From NCBI RefSeq assembly GCF_003850345.1, contig NZ_CP027707.1, positions 4,154,001 to 4,218,000 on the forward strand: a DNA stretch of 64,000 bases. The letters are read 5' to 3'. Of this stretch, positions 28,401 to 36,674 are shown in pieces. Made by a program: the position numbers and the translations under genes. Source of the stretch: Pseudomonas chlororaphis subsp. piscium. GTDB lineage: Bacteria; Pseudomonadota; Gammaproteobacteria; Pseudomonadales; Pseudomonadaceae. Each line of letters opens with the position of its first letter. The stretch's first letter is position 1. The notes below the pieces were generated by a model. It made no database searches and was not told where the DNA came from. It was given only the letters and a program-made list of their open reading frames with translations.

Positions 28401-31400
28401 CGCTGCGCCTCTTCTGGCGGCAGAACCGACAGGCTCAGGGCGGCCCGTTCTGGCTCGTTAGCCAGGGCATCAACCAGTCCCGTGATCGCGGTGGCCAGGT
28501 AGGCAGCCATCCGTGCCGGATCGACGCCCTCCACCGTTTGAGCCGTCAGGCTGAAGCCCTCCCCCAGATCGTCCACCGAGACGGTAAACGGGTAGTTGGT
28601 GCGCTCCTCCGAGCTCAGCAGGCGGATACCTTCCCAGTTCATATCCGAACCGCCGGCGACACTGTGGCGGTAGTTGAGCAAGGCGCTGAACAATGGCAGC
28701 GGCAGGGCCACACCGCTGCAGCGCTGGGCCAGCGCCAGGGGGGCCTGTTCGTGTTCGAGCAGCGCCATCAGCTCACGGTAAGTGGCCAGCACCACATCCT
28801 GTACGCCACGCCCGGCAAGGGCAATGCGCAGCGGCAGGGTGTTGATGAACAACCCCATCGCCCGCTCGGCGCCGGCATAACCCTGCAGACGACCCAGCAA
28901 TACCGTGCCAAAGACCACGTCGTCACGGCCGCTGGTCTGGGCCAGCACCTGTGCCCAGGCGACATGGAACAGCACCCCCGGGCTGACCCCGAGCCGGCGC
29001 GCCTGGCTACGGATCGCCTGTGCCAACTCGGCCGGTAGCGGCAGCTGGGCTTCGGTCACTGCCTGGCCGTCGCCCTGGACCTCGAGCCTGCCGAAGGGAG
29101 CGGTCGGCTCGTCAACATCAGCCAGCCGCTCGCGGAAGTAAGTCTCGTGCACCGCGTCCGGCACGCTCCGGGTCTGAGCGATGAAGTTGCGGTAAGGCAA
29201 TGCCGCCGGCAACGCCTCGCCGCGCCCCTGCAGGACCTCGGTCACTTCGCTCACGATCTGCTCCAGCGTCAGATGGTCGCCCACCAGGTGGTGGAAGCTC
29301 AGCGCCAGCAGCCATTCGTCTTGCGTCGGATCCTGGGCGATGTCCAGGGCGAACAGCGGCGCGCGGTTCAGCTCGAGGCGCCGCCGACGCGGGTCGGTGT
29401 GCGCCGCCAGTTGCGCAGGCACATCGCCGGGCTGTATGGGGTAGAAGGTCTCGACGTGCAGGTGCGCCTGTCGCCAGACCACCTGCACCGGCTGCGCCAA
29501 GCCCTGCCAGCAGGCGGCGGTGCGCAGGATGTCGTGACGGTTGATGACCTGTTGCAGGGCGCAGAGGAAGGCATCAAGACGCGCACGGCTGTCGAAGGCC
29601 ATCAGGCTGCGCAGCAGATAGGCGTCGCCGCGCTGTTGCAGCAGATGATGGAACAGAATGCCTTCCTGCAACGGCGCCAGCGGATAGATGTCCTGCACAT
29701 TGGCCGCGCCACCGGGGACTGCGCCGACGATAACGTCGATCTCGTCCTGCGTCAGGGTCACCAGCGGCAGCATGTCCGGGGTGATGGCGCTGCAGCCCAT
29801 GGGGATAAGGTTGTCGGGGACCACGAACGCGGAAGCATGGTCCTGGTGGGCGCTGATGGCCTGGGCCATATCAGCGAGGGCCGGCGAGGCAAACACCGTA
29901 CGGACCGCCAGCGTCAAGCCGAGCTCGCGCAGCCGTTCGATCAGGCTGACGCCGAGCAGGGAATGGCCGCCGAGCTCGAAGAAGTTGTCGTAGCGGCCGA
30001 CGCGCGCCAGCCCCAGCAGGTCTTGCCAGATCTGCGCCAGGGTGGTTTCCATCTCGCCCACCGGCGCCTGATAACCACGAGTTGCCAGCGCTGTCAGATC
30101 CGGTACCGGCAGCGCCTGGCGGTCGAGTTTGCCATTGGGGGTGAGCGGGAAGGTATCCAGCGTCACGAAGGCGCCGGGCAACATGTACTCGGCCAGTTGC
30201 CGGGCAAGCTGCTGGCGCAGTTCGGCGGGAGCAATCTCAACACCGGTTTGCGGCAGTACATAAGCCACCAGACGCTTGTCGCCCGGTACGTCCTCGCGGG
30301 GAATAACCACGGCGTCGCGTACGCCCTCGCAGCGCGCCAGTGCCGCTTCAATTTCCCCCAGCTCGATACGGAATCCGCGCAGCTTGACCTGGAAGTCGTT
30401 GCGACCGAGGTACTCGATGGTGCCGTCAGGTAGCCAGCGGCCGAGGTCACCAGTCTTGTACATGCGGGCGTGCGGGTCAGCGCAGAACGGGTCGTTAATA
30501 AAGCGTTCGGCGGTCAGCTCCGGACGGTTGAGATAACCGCGCGCAACCCCGGCGCCGGCAATATGAAGCTCACCAGCCACGCCGAGCGGTGCCGGCTGGC
30601 CGTGGCTATCCAGGATGTAAATGCGGGTGTTGGCAATCGGGCGACCAATGGGGATGGAGCGCGTCACATCGAGCGGGGCGGTGATGGCGTGCGTGGCGGC
30701 AAAGGTGGTGGTTTCTGTCGGGCCATAGCCATTGAGCAGATGCTCAGGCTGGCTTTCAGCAGCCAGCAACTGCCCGATCTTTCTTGCGTCGAGCACGTCC
30801 CCGCCCACCAGGAGGTAGCGCAGCTGCCCGAATACAGGGATGAGCCCATCGACGTATTGGTTAAACAGACCGGCAGTCAACCAGAGGGCAGTCACCTGCC
30901 CGTGGATTAGCGCGTCACGGAAGCGCTGGGGGTCAAGCAACACGGATTGGCTGATCAGATAAAGGCGGCCGCCGTTGAGGAGTGCAGACCAGATTTCCCA
31001 CGTTGAAGCGTCGAAGGCAATATTCGCACAATGTGCAACGCAGTCGTTTGGGCCAATGTCGGCATAAGTATTGTTAATCACCAGACGGTTGACATTGAGA
31101 TGCTCAACCATAACGCCCTTGGGCTGCCCGGTGGAGCCCGAGGTGTAGATCACATACGCCAGGTGGCGCGCAGTCAGCCCCATCGCCCCAGCATCGGGGT
31201 TGCTGTCCGCCAGCTCCTCGATAGCCGGGTTTTGAACATCAAGCAGCACCGTAGGCAATGTGGGGCCCGACTCATCGATCAACGAGCGCTGGGTTAACAG
31301 CGCCACCGGCGCCGCATCGGCCAGCATGTATGCCCGTCGTTCGGCCGGGTAGTCCGGATCCAGCGGCACATAGGCCCCGCCAGCCTTGAGGATAGCGAGC

Positions 31401-34400
31401 AGGCCCACGACCATTTCCGGGCTGCGCTCGACGCACAGGGCCACCCGGTCGTCGGGACGCACCCCCAGGGCGATCAGGTGATGGGCCAGGCGGTTGGCGC
31501 GACGATTGAGCTCACCATAGCTCAGGGTCTGCTGCTCGAATACCAGCGCGGTCGCGGTGGGATTGCGTTGCGCCTGGGCCTCGAACAGTTGATGGATCAA
31601 CGCGTCCTGCGGGAAATCGCTCTGGGTAGCGTTGAAGCCGTACAGCAGTTGCTGACGTTCTTCTGGCGGTACGACTGGCAGGCTCAGGGCGGCCCGTTCT
31701 GGCTCGTTAGCCAAGGCATCAACCAGTCCCGTGATCGCGGTGGCCAGGTAGGCAGCCATCCGTGCCGGATCGACGCCCTCCACCGTTTGAGCCGTCAGGC
31801 TGAAGCCCTCCCCCAGATCGTCCACCGAGACGGTAAACGGGTAGTTGGTGCGCTCCTCCGAGCTCAACAGGCGGATACCTTCCCAGTTCATATCCGAACC
31901 GCCGGCGACACTGTGGCGGTAGTTGAGCAAGGCGCTGAACAATGGCAGCGGCAGGGCCACACCGCTGCAGCGCTGGGCCAGCGCCAGGGGGGCCTGTTCG
32001 TGTTCGAGCAGCGCCATCAGCTCACGGTAAGTGGCCAGCACCACATCCTGTACGCCACGCCCGGCAAGGGCAATGCGCAGCGGCAGGGTGTTGATGAACA
32101 ACCCCATCGCCCGCTCGGCGCCGGCATAACCCTGCAGACGACCCAGCAATACCGTGCCAAAGACCACGTCGTCACGGCCGCTGGTCTGGGCCAGCACCTG
32201 TGCCCAGGCGACATGGAACAGCACCCCCGGGCTGACCCCGAGCCGGCGCGCCTGGCTACGGATCGCCTGTGCCAACTCGGCCGGTAGCGGCAGCTGGGCT
32301 TCGGTCACTGCCTGGCCGTCGCCCTGGACCTCGAGCCTGCCGAAGGGAGCGGTCGGCTCGTCAACATCAGCCAGCCGCTCGCGGAAGTAAGTCTCGTGCA
32401 CCGCGTCCGGCACGCTCCGGGTCTGAGCGATGAAGTTGCGGTAAGGCAATGCCGCCGGCAACGCCTCGCCGCGCCCCTGCAGGACCTCGGTCACTTCGCT
32501 CACGATCTGCTCCAGCGTCAGATGGTCGCCCACCAGGTGGTGGAAGCTCAGCGCCAGCAGCCATTCGTCTTGCGTCGGATCCTGGGCGATGTCCAGGGCG
32601 AACAGCGGCGCGCGGTTCAGCTCGAGGCGCCGCCGACGCGGGTCGGTGTGCGCCGCCAGTTGCGCAGGCACATCGCCGGGCTGTATGGGGTAGAAGGTCT
32701 CGACGTGCAGGTGCGCCTGTCGCCAGACCACCTGCACCGGCTGCGCCAAGCCCTGCCAGCAGGCGGCGGTGCGCAGGATGTCGTGACGGTTGATGACCTG
32801 TTGCAGGGCGCAGAGGAAGGCATCAAGACGCGCACGGCTGTCGAAGGCCATCAGGCTGCGCAGCAGATAGGCGTCGCCGCGCTGTTGCAGCAGATGATGG
32901 AACAGAATGCCTTCCTGCAACGGCGCCAGCGGATAGATGTCCTGCACATTGGCCGCGCCACCGGGGACTGCGCCGACGATAACGTCGATCTCGTCCTGCG
33001 TCAGGGTCACCAGCGGCAGCATGTCCGGGGTGATGGCGCTGCAGCCCATGGGGATAAGGTTGTCGGGGACCACGAACGCGGAAGCATGGTCCTGGTGGGC
33101 GCTGATGGCCTGGGCCATATCAGCGAGGGCCGGCGAGGCAAACACCGTACGGACCGCCAGCGTCAAGCCGAGCTCGCGCAGCCGTTCGATCAGGCTGACG
33201 CCGAGCAGGGAATGGCCGCCGAGCTCGAAGAAGTTGTCGTAGCGGCCGACGCGCGCCAGCCCCAGCAGGTCTTGCCAGATCTGCGCCAGGGTGGTTTCCA
33301 TCTCGCCCACCGGCGCCTGATAACCACGAGTTGCCAGCGCTGTCAGATCCGGTACCGGCAGCGCCTGGCGGTCGAGTTTGCCATTGGGGGTGAGCGGGAA
33401 GGTATCCAGCGTCACGAAGGCGCCGGGCAACATGTACTCGGCCAGTTGCCGGGCAAGCTGCTGGCGCAGTTCGGCGGGAGCAATCTCAACACCGGTTTGC
33501 GGCAGTACATAAGCCACCAGACGCTTGTCGCCCGGTACGTCCTCGCGGGGAATAACCACGGCGTCGCGTACGCCCTCGCAGCGCGCCAGTGCCGCTTCAA
33601 TTTCCCCCAGCTCGATACGGAATCCGCGCAGCTTGACCTGGAAGTCGTTGCGACCGAGGTACTCGATGGTGCCGTCAGGTAGCCAGCGGCCGAGGTCACC
33701 AGTCTTGTACATGCGGGCGTGCGGGTCAGCGCAGAACGGGTCGTTAATAAAGCGTTCGGCGGTCAGCTCCGGACGGTTGAGATAACCGCGCGCAACCCCG
33801 GCGCCGGCAATATGAAGCTCACCAGCCACGCCGAGCGGTGCCGGCTGGCCGTGGCTATCCAGGATGTAAATGCGGGTGTTGGCAATCGGGCGACCAATGG
33901 GGATGGAGCGCGTCACATCGAGCGGGGCGGTGATGGCGTGCGTGGCGGCAAAGGTGGTGGTTTCTGTCGGGCCATAGCCATTGAGCAGATGCTCAGGCTG
34001 GCTTTCAGCAGCCAGCAACTGCCCGATCTTTCTTGCGTCGAGCACGTCCCCGCCCACCAGGAGGTAGCGCAGCTGCCCGAATACAGGGATGAGCCCATCG
34101 ACGTATTGGTTAAACAGACCGGCAGTCAACCAGAGGGCAGTCACCTGCCCGTGGATTAGCGCGTCACGGAAGCGCTGGGGGTCAAGCAACACGGATTGGC
34201 TGATCAGATAAAGGCGGCCGCCGTTGAGGAGTGCAGACCAGATTTCCCACGTTGAAGCGTCGAAGGCAATATTCGCACAATGTGCAACGCAGTCGTTTGG
34301 GCCAATGTCGGCATAGGTATTGTTAATCACCAGGCGGTTGACATTGAGGTGCTCAACCATAACGCCCTTGGGTTGCCCGGTGGAGCCCGAGGTGTAGATC

Positions 34401-36403
34401 ACATACGCCAGGTGGCGCGCAGTCAGCCCCATCGCCCCAGCATCGGGGTTGCTGTCCGCCAGCTCCTCGATAGCCGGGTTTTGAACATCAAGCAGCACCG
34501 TAGGCAATGTGGGGCCCGACTCATCGATCAACGAGCGCTGGGTTAACAGCGCCACCGGCGCCGCATCGGCCAGCATGTATGCCCGTCGTTCGGCCGGGTA
34601 GTCCGGATCCAGCGGCACATAGGCCCCGCCAGCCTTGAGGATAGCGAGCAGGCCCACGACCATTTCCGGGCTGCGCTCGACGCACAGGGCCACCCGGTCG
34701 TCGGGACGCACCCCCAGGGCGATCAGGTGATGGGCCAGGCGGTTGGCGCGACGATTGAGCTCACCATAGCTCAGGGTCTGCTGTCCGAATACCAGCGCGG
34801 TCGCGGTGGGACTGCGTTGCGCCTGGGCCTCGAACAGTTGATGGATCAACGCGTCCTGCGGGAAATCGCTCTGGGTAGCGTTGAAGCCGTACAGCAGTTG
34901 CGCCTGCTCCGTGTCGGAAAGCACAGGCAGCATGCGCACATCTGTTTCGGGAGAGGCCAGCGCCGCGCTCAGTAAGGCCACATAGTGAACACCGAGGCGG
35001 CAGATAGTGCTCGCGTCGAAAAGGTCGGTACTGTATTGCCAGACTGCAAATGTCCCACGCTCGTCGTTCTCGATCGATAAATACAGGTCGAAACGCGCAA
35101 AAGGGCTGTCCAGATCGAAGGGTTTCGCACGGCCTCCCGCTATATGCACAGTCGGCAACTGAACGTTCTGAAATGCGAACACCGTTTGTGCCAGTTGGCT
35201 CAGCGGTGGGCCGCCGCGCGAACGCAGGCGCTCAGCAATAGACTCAATCGGTACGCCTTGATGCGCGAACGAACGCGCCGTTACTCCGCGCATGCGTTCG
35301 ACGAAAGAGGTGAAATTGTCGTTGTCGCGCACATCAGCGACAAGTGGGACCAAATTGACGAAATAGCCGGCGATATCCTCGGCCGCCTGGAATGGTCGGT
35401 TGGCTGCTGGCGTCAGTGTCAGCGTTCTTGCCTCTCCGGTGTAACGCTGTAGCAGTAACGCGAAGACGCTGAACAGCGTCGTGAATAATGTGGTGTTGCG
35501 CTCGCGGGCGAACGTGGACGCTGCAGTGATGCAATCAGCCGGAATGGCGATACGCTCGGTGCCGCCGTGTCTGCTGCGCACCGCAGGGCGCGTGTAGTCG
35601 CTACGAATCGTCGGCACTTCGTCGATGTCAGCCAGCATCTCCACCCAGGAGTCCAACTGCGAGGTGTAGTCAGACGTATTCATCCAACGGCGCTGCCAGG
35701 CGGCGAAGTCACGATAGTTGAGGTGGGGTAATGGAGCCTCCTCCGGGACTGGCGCATCAAGATAGGTGTTGAGGTCTCGGATGAGTACACCCATCGACCA
35801 GCGGTCAAAGATGGCATGGTGGATAGTCAATACCAGTACAGCCGGCCGTTCGAACGTAGAGAACAAATCGACGCGCCACAATGGCTGCTGTGGTGCAAAC
35901 GGTAGTTTCGCAATGTCTGCGGCCAACGCACGCAACGAATTGTCGTTATCGACCGCCGTCACCGCGAACTGGACAACGGGAGTTGGCAATACGGTTTGCT
36001 GCATAGGATCGCCGTCGACGAATACCGTACGCAGAATGTCGTGCTTACGCGCGAGCATGGCAAACGCACCTTCAATGACTTGCGCGTTAACAGGACCCGC
36101 CAGTTCGATCGCCGCCTGTTCGTTATACATCGCCGGATCGCCCAGGCGGGTGGCAAGCACCAGGCTTGCCTGGCCCGGAGACAGGGCACATGTGTTCCCG
36201 CCCTCACCCGGTGAGGGCAGCGGCACCGCATGCGGTGTGTTGTCATCGAGCATCTGCAACAATGTTTCTTTTGCCTGACGGAGCCGTTCAACAAGTTCGC
36301 TATTGAGTGCACCTGGAGGCGCTTTCACCTGAAGCATGTCGCCGTTACGGCACAGCGTGGCTCCGGCGTCGACAAGATCGGTCATGAGCCGCTCGATATT
36401 CAT
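22469..36403 (-). CDS. four-module NRPS with terminal thioesterase (Val-Val-Cys-Thr), FK228/FR901375-type assembly line
   Basis: A 4,644-aa megasynthase. Layout by residue: TubC-type docking domain 1-60; C1 about 67-490 (HHAIFDR); A1 514-1016; T1 about 1060; C2 1151-1571; A2 1596-2099; T2 about 2138; C3 2234-2654; A3 2684-3168; T3 about 3214; C4 3304-3728; A4 3754-4254; T4 about 4304; TE 4358-4621 (GHSFGG, VDS, GDHIG). Binding-pocket codes read by eye against GrsA: A1 and A2 DAWWLGGTFK (near Val codes), A3 DLFEMSLIWK (Cys family, with E for N), A4 DFWNIGMIHK (Thr). C2-C4 all carry HHLLQQRGD, the dual condensation/epimerisation signature, so residues 1-3 should be D and the last L. No separate E domain is present. 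The TE should release the lactone. Modules 1 and 2 are near-identical copies. Confidence 0.93.
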   Translation of the reverse strand: MNIERLMTDLVDAGATLCRNGDMLQVKAPPGALNSELVERLRQAKETLLQMLDDNTPHAVPLPSPGEGGNTCALSPGQASLVLATRLGDPAMYNEQAAIELAGPVNAQVIEGAFAMLARKHDILRTVFVDGDPMQQTVLPTPVVQFAVTAVDNDNSLRALAADIAKLPFAPQQPLWRVDLFSTFERPAVLVLTIHHAIFDRWSMGVLIRDLNTYLDAPVPEEAPLPHLNYRDFAAWQRRWMNTSDYTSQLDSWVEMLADIDEVPTIRSDYTRPAVRSRHGGTERIAIPADCITAASTFARERNTTLFTTLFSVFALLLQRYTGEARTLTLTPAANRPFQAAEDIAGYFVNLVPLVADVRDNDNFTSFVERMRGVTARSFAHQGVPIESIAERLRSRGGPPLSQLAQTVFAFQNVQLPTVHIAGGRAKPFDLDSPFARFDLYLSIENDERGTFAVWQYSTDLFDASTICRLGVHYVALLSAALASPETDVRMLPVLSDTEQAQLLYGFNATQSDFPQDALIHQLFEAQAQRSPTATALVFGQQTLSYGELNRRANRLAHHLIALGVRPDDRVALCVERSPEMVVGLLAILKAGGAYVPLDPDYPAERRAYMLADAAPVALLTQRSLIDESGPTLPTVLLDVQNPAIEELADSNPDAGAMGLTARHLAYVIYTSGSTGQPKGVMVEHLNVNRLVINNTYADIGPNDCVAHCANIAFDASTWEIWSALLNGGRLYLISQSVLLDPQRFRDALIHGQVTALWLTAGLFNQYVDGLIPVFGQLRYLLVGGDVLDARKIGQLLAAESQPEHLLNGYGPTETTTFAATHAITAPLDVTRSIPIGRPIANTRIYILDSHGQPAPLGVAGELHIAGAGVARGYLNRPELTAERFINDPFCADPHARMYKTGDLGRWLPDGTIEYLGRNDFQVKLRGFRIELGEIEAALARCEGVRDAVVIPREDVPGDKRLVAYVLPQTGVEIAPAELRQQLARQLAEYMLPGAFVTLDTFPLTPNGKLDRQALPVPDLTALATRGYQAPVGEMETTLAQIWQDLLGLARVGRYDNFFELGGHSLLGVSLIERLRELGLTLAVRTVFASPALADMAQAISAHQDHASAFVVPDNLIPMGCSAITPDMLPLVTLTQDEIDVIVGAVPGGAANVQDIYPLAPLQEGILFHHLLQQRGDAYLLRSLMAFDSRARLDAFLCALQQVINRHDILRTAACWQGLAQPVQVVWRQAHLHVETFYPIQPGDVPAQLAAHTDPRRRRLELNRAPLFALDIAQDPTQDEWLLALSFHHLVGDHLTLEQIVSEVTEVLQGRGEALPAALPYRNFIAQTRSVPDAVHETYFRERLADVDEPTAPFGRLEVQGDGQAVTEAQLPLPAELAQAIRSQARRLGVSPGVLFHVAWAQVLAQTSGRDDVVFGTVLLGRLQGYAGAERAMGLFINTLPLRIALAGRGVQDVVLATYRELMALLEHEQAPLALAQRCSGVALPLPLFSALLNYRHSVAGGSDMNWEGIRLLSSEERTNYPFTVSVDDLGEGFSLTAQTVEGVDPARMAAYLATAITGLVDALANEPERAALSLPVVPPEERQQLLYGFNATQSDFPQDALIHQLFEAQAQRNPTATALVFEQQTLSYGELNRRANRLAHHLIALGVRPDDRVALCVERSPEMVVGLLAILKAGGAYVPLDPDYPAERRAYMLADAAPVALLTQRSLIDESGPTLPTVLLDVQNPAIEELADSNPDAGAMGLTARHLAYVIYTSGSTGQPKGVMVEHLNVNRLVINNTYADIGPNDCVAHCANIAFDASTWEIWSALLNGGRLYLISQSVLLDPQRFRDALIHGQVTALWLTAGLFNQYVDGLIPVFGQLRYLLVGGDVLDARKIGQLLAAESQPEHLLNGYGPTETTTFAATHAITAPLDVTRSIPIGRPIANTRIYILDSHGQPAPLGVAGELHIAGAGVARGYLNRPELTAERFINDPFCADPHARMYKTGDLGRWLPDGTIEYLGRNDFQVKLRGFRIELGEIEAALARCEGVRDAVVIPREDVPGDKRLVAYVLPQTGVEIAPAELRQQLARQLAEYMLPGAFVTLDTFPLTPNGKLDRQALPVPDLTALATRGYQAPVGEMETTLAQIWQDLLGLARVGRYDNFFELGGHSLLGVSLIERLRELGLTLAVRTVFASPALADMAQAISAHQDHASAFVVPDNLIPMGCSAITPDMLPLVTLTQDEIDVIVGAVPGGAANVQDIYPLAPLQEGILFHHLLQQRGDAYLLRSLMAFDSRARLDAFLCALQQVINRHDILRTAACWQGLAQPVQVVWRQAHLHVETFYPIQPGDVPAQLAAHTDPRRRRLELNRAPLFALDIAQDPTQDEWLLALSFHHLVGDHLTLEQIVSEVTEVLQGRGEALPAALPYRNFIAQTRSVPDAVHETYFRERLADVDEPTAPFGRLEVQGDGQAVTEAQLPLPAELAQAIRSQARRLGVSPGVLFHVAWAQVLAQTSGRDDVVFGTVLLGRLQGYAGAERAMGLFINTLPLRIALAGRGVQDVVLATYRELMALLEHEQAPLALAQRCSGVALPLPLFSALLNYRHSVAGGSDMNWEGIRLLSSEERTNYPFTVSVDDLGEGFSLTAQTVEGVDPARMAAYLATAITGLVDALANEPERAALSLSVLPPEEAQRLIYDWNATPPAGDGYLLHTGIERHATLSPLAPAIIGVEGSMNYGELAAETRRIAGAIAAADAHRVPVAVLLPRSVCAIAAYSGVMLAGCAYVPVDPAMPPERMRDLLVIVDYVLTTRELAASIDGVCARVILIDQTADAMLPAVVPDDLAYVMFTSGSTGKPKGVMVSHRAASLTIEAILRLYRIGPSDRLLCVSSAGFDLSVFDFFGAFAAGAAVVLAPESADVEPCVWLDMMEREQATVWESVPAVMELLLLECQQSGRKLPPSLKLVMLSGDRVPINLPTRIREASTSDLHVIALGGATEAAIWSCYYDTSHLKPDAIFVPYGRHLPGQRLYVLSSSLQALPIGVPGDLWIAGTGVARGYLAQPDLTAYRFLDDPYKPGEQMYRTGDSARVLTDGNLEFLGRVDDQVKIGGFRIELGEIEAALAAAPGVERGVVMIAEHCERQTIAAYVVPLADRVLNIPAIREALALRLPPYMLPASIMSLDRVPLTSNGKVDRKALPAPDLSALVTRHYEAPVGETETTLAQIWQDLLGLARVGRYDNFFELGGHSLLGVSLIERLRELGLTLAVRTVFSSPALADMAQAISAHQDHASAFVVPDNLIPVGCSAITPDMLPLVTLTEDEIDVIVGAVPGGAANVQDIYPLAPLQEGILFHHLLQQRGDAYLLRSLMAFDSRARLDAFLCALQQVINRHDILRTAACWQGLAQPVQVVWRQAHLHIETFYPIQPGDVPAQLAAHTDPRRRRLELNRAPLFALDIAQDPTQDEWLLALSFHHLVGDHLTLEQIVSEVTEVLQGRGEALPAALPYRNFIAQTRSVPDAVHETYFRERLADVDEPTAPFGRLEVQGDGQAVTEAQLPLPAELAQAIRSQARRLGVSPGVLFHVAWAQVLAQTSGRDDVVFGTVLLGRLQGYAGAERAMGLFINTLPLRIALAGRGVQDVVLATYRELMALLEHEQAPLALAQRCSGVALPLPLFSALLNYRHSVAGGSDMNWEGIRLLSSEERTNYPFTVSVDDLGEGFSLTAQTVEGVDPARMAAYLATAITGLVDALANEPERAALSLPVVPPEERQQLLYGFNATQSDFPQDALIHQLFEAQAQRNPTATALVFEQQTLSYGELNRRANRLAHHLIALGVRPDDRVALCVERSPEMVVGLLAILKAGGAYVPLDPDYPAERRAYMLADAAPVALLTQRSLIDESGPTLPTVLLDVQNPAIEELADSNPDAGAMGLTARHLAYVIYTSGSTGQPKGVMVEHRNVTRLLAATQVDFQFDDNDVLTLFHSFAFDFSVWELWAALSYGGRLVIVSTACARSPLDFYALLCREQVTVLNQTPSAFRQLIPAQDATPHALRCIIFGGEALEFPILAPWVARNATQQTRLVNMYGITEITIHATYRELTDADIAAGHGSLIGKPLPDLRAYLLDQHGQPTPLGVAGELHIAGAGVARGYLNRPELTAERFIDDPFCADPHARMYKTGDLGRWLPDGTIEYLGRNDFQVKLRGFRIELGEIEAALARCEGVRDAVVIPREDVPGDKRLVAYVLPQTGVEIAPAELRQQLARQLAEYMLPSAFVTLEAFPLTPNGKLDRQALPAPDLTAVATRGYQAPAGEMETTLAQIWQDLLGLARVGRNDHFFELGGDSLLMLRVCSRAGQVFGLDQGMAARLLMAMTIGEQARLVNASDEDVITQVGALFALSTPSDAPPLFFAPGAGGHVPYLHALAGELAGTFRVWGMHLTGADEVTDDTTRVEAIASELIVDIRRVQPHGPYRLGGHSFGGLIAFEIARRLASQDEQVTLLAVVDSIPPGQTEQQTTMKRSWPNSRWAAEIGNSFAQLTGADLAFEESEFHRLDDVRQVELLHTRLVAAGAVPEELELSEFANRVRAFIAHSLADYHLTTLYPGPMSLIVANDDKDGIDRDELINGWRKAVAGDIAVIRLPGDHIGIMRYPFVRRLTEVLRNLQQQPTGDNAIRVVSAQKDQGE
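25218..26850. repeat. third copy of the T-C segment (T3-C4)
   Basis: Matches 28431-30060 at an offset of 3,213 bases with very few changes. The segment 24645-25218 (start of A4) in turn matches the start of A2 at an offset of 6,462. So three C domains and three adenylation N-terminal halves in one gene are nearly identical. Confidence 0.82.
28431..31660. repeat. tandem module repeat, copy 2 (A2-T2-C3)
   Basis: Near-perfect direct repeat of 31680-34909. Thousands of bases match at the fixed offset of 3,249, including third codon positions, which indicates a recent duplication or ongoing gene conversion. Confidence 0.88.
31680..34909. repeat. tandem module repeat, copy 1 (A1-T1-C2)
   Basis: A 3.2-kb segment inside the giant NRPS. 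It is almost identical to 28431-31660, with a period of 3,249 bases. A few differences are visible near 34310-34370 and 34780-34815, for example a Ser/Gly pair in place of Asn/Glu at the start of the adenylation domain. Confidence 0.88.
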
Positions 36404-36410
36404 AGGTTGA

Positions 36411-36674
36411 TATCTCCATCTGGGTATCGGTAGCGGATGTGTGTGGAGCGATAAGGTGGCGCTCCACCTGCGTAAAAACTATGTCGATCACCCTATCGAG
36501 CGACGATCCATCGACAAACAGATCCATCGGTACAGAAGCACCGGTAGTGCGCTCGACGGTATTTCGCAATTCCGCAGCAGTAAGCGAGTCAGTTCGTTCG
36601 GCACCATCAGGCCTGAGCTGCGACCATCGTGGTTGACGACCGAACAGGCCAGGGCCAGGCCTTGAAGGGCAACG
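36411..36674 (-). pseudogene. relic of a PKS gene: KS fragment joined out of frame to an ACP end
   Basis: Immediately after the acyltransferase stop the minus strand reads VVNHDGRSSGLMVPNE, the ketosynthase motif found as AVNHDGRSAGLTVPNE in the intact PKS at 44288-47818. At about 36592 the frame shifts and the sequence becomes DSLTAAELRNTVERTTG, then VPMDLFVDGS, matching the ACP end of the same PKS. Roughly 2.5-3 kb between the two parts is missing. The ACP frame stays open to 36345, overlapping the start of the giant NRPS. It is the residue of a PKS gene that once preceded the NRPS. Confidence 0.82.

Noticed and set aside
23600-34900. Long direct repeats that could suggest an integrated repeat array or CRISPR-like locus
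   Set aside because: Repeat units are 3.2 kb and in frame within the NRPS; there are no short repeats with spacers anywhere in the window.
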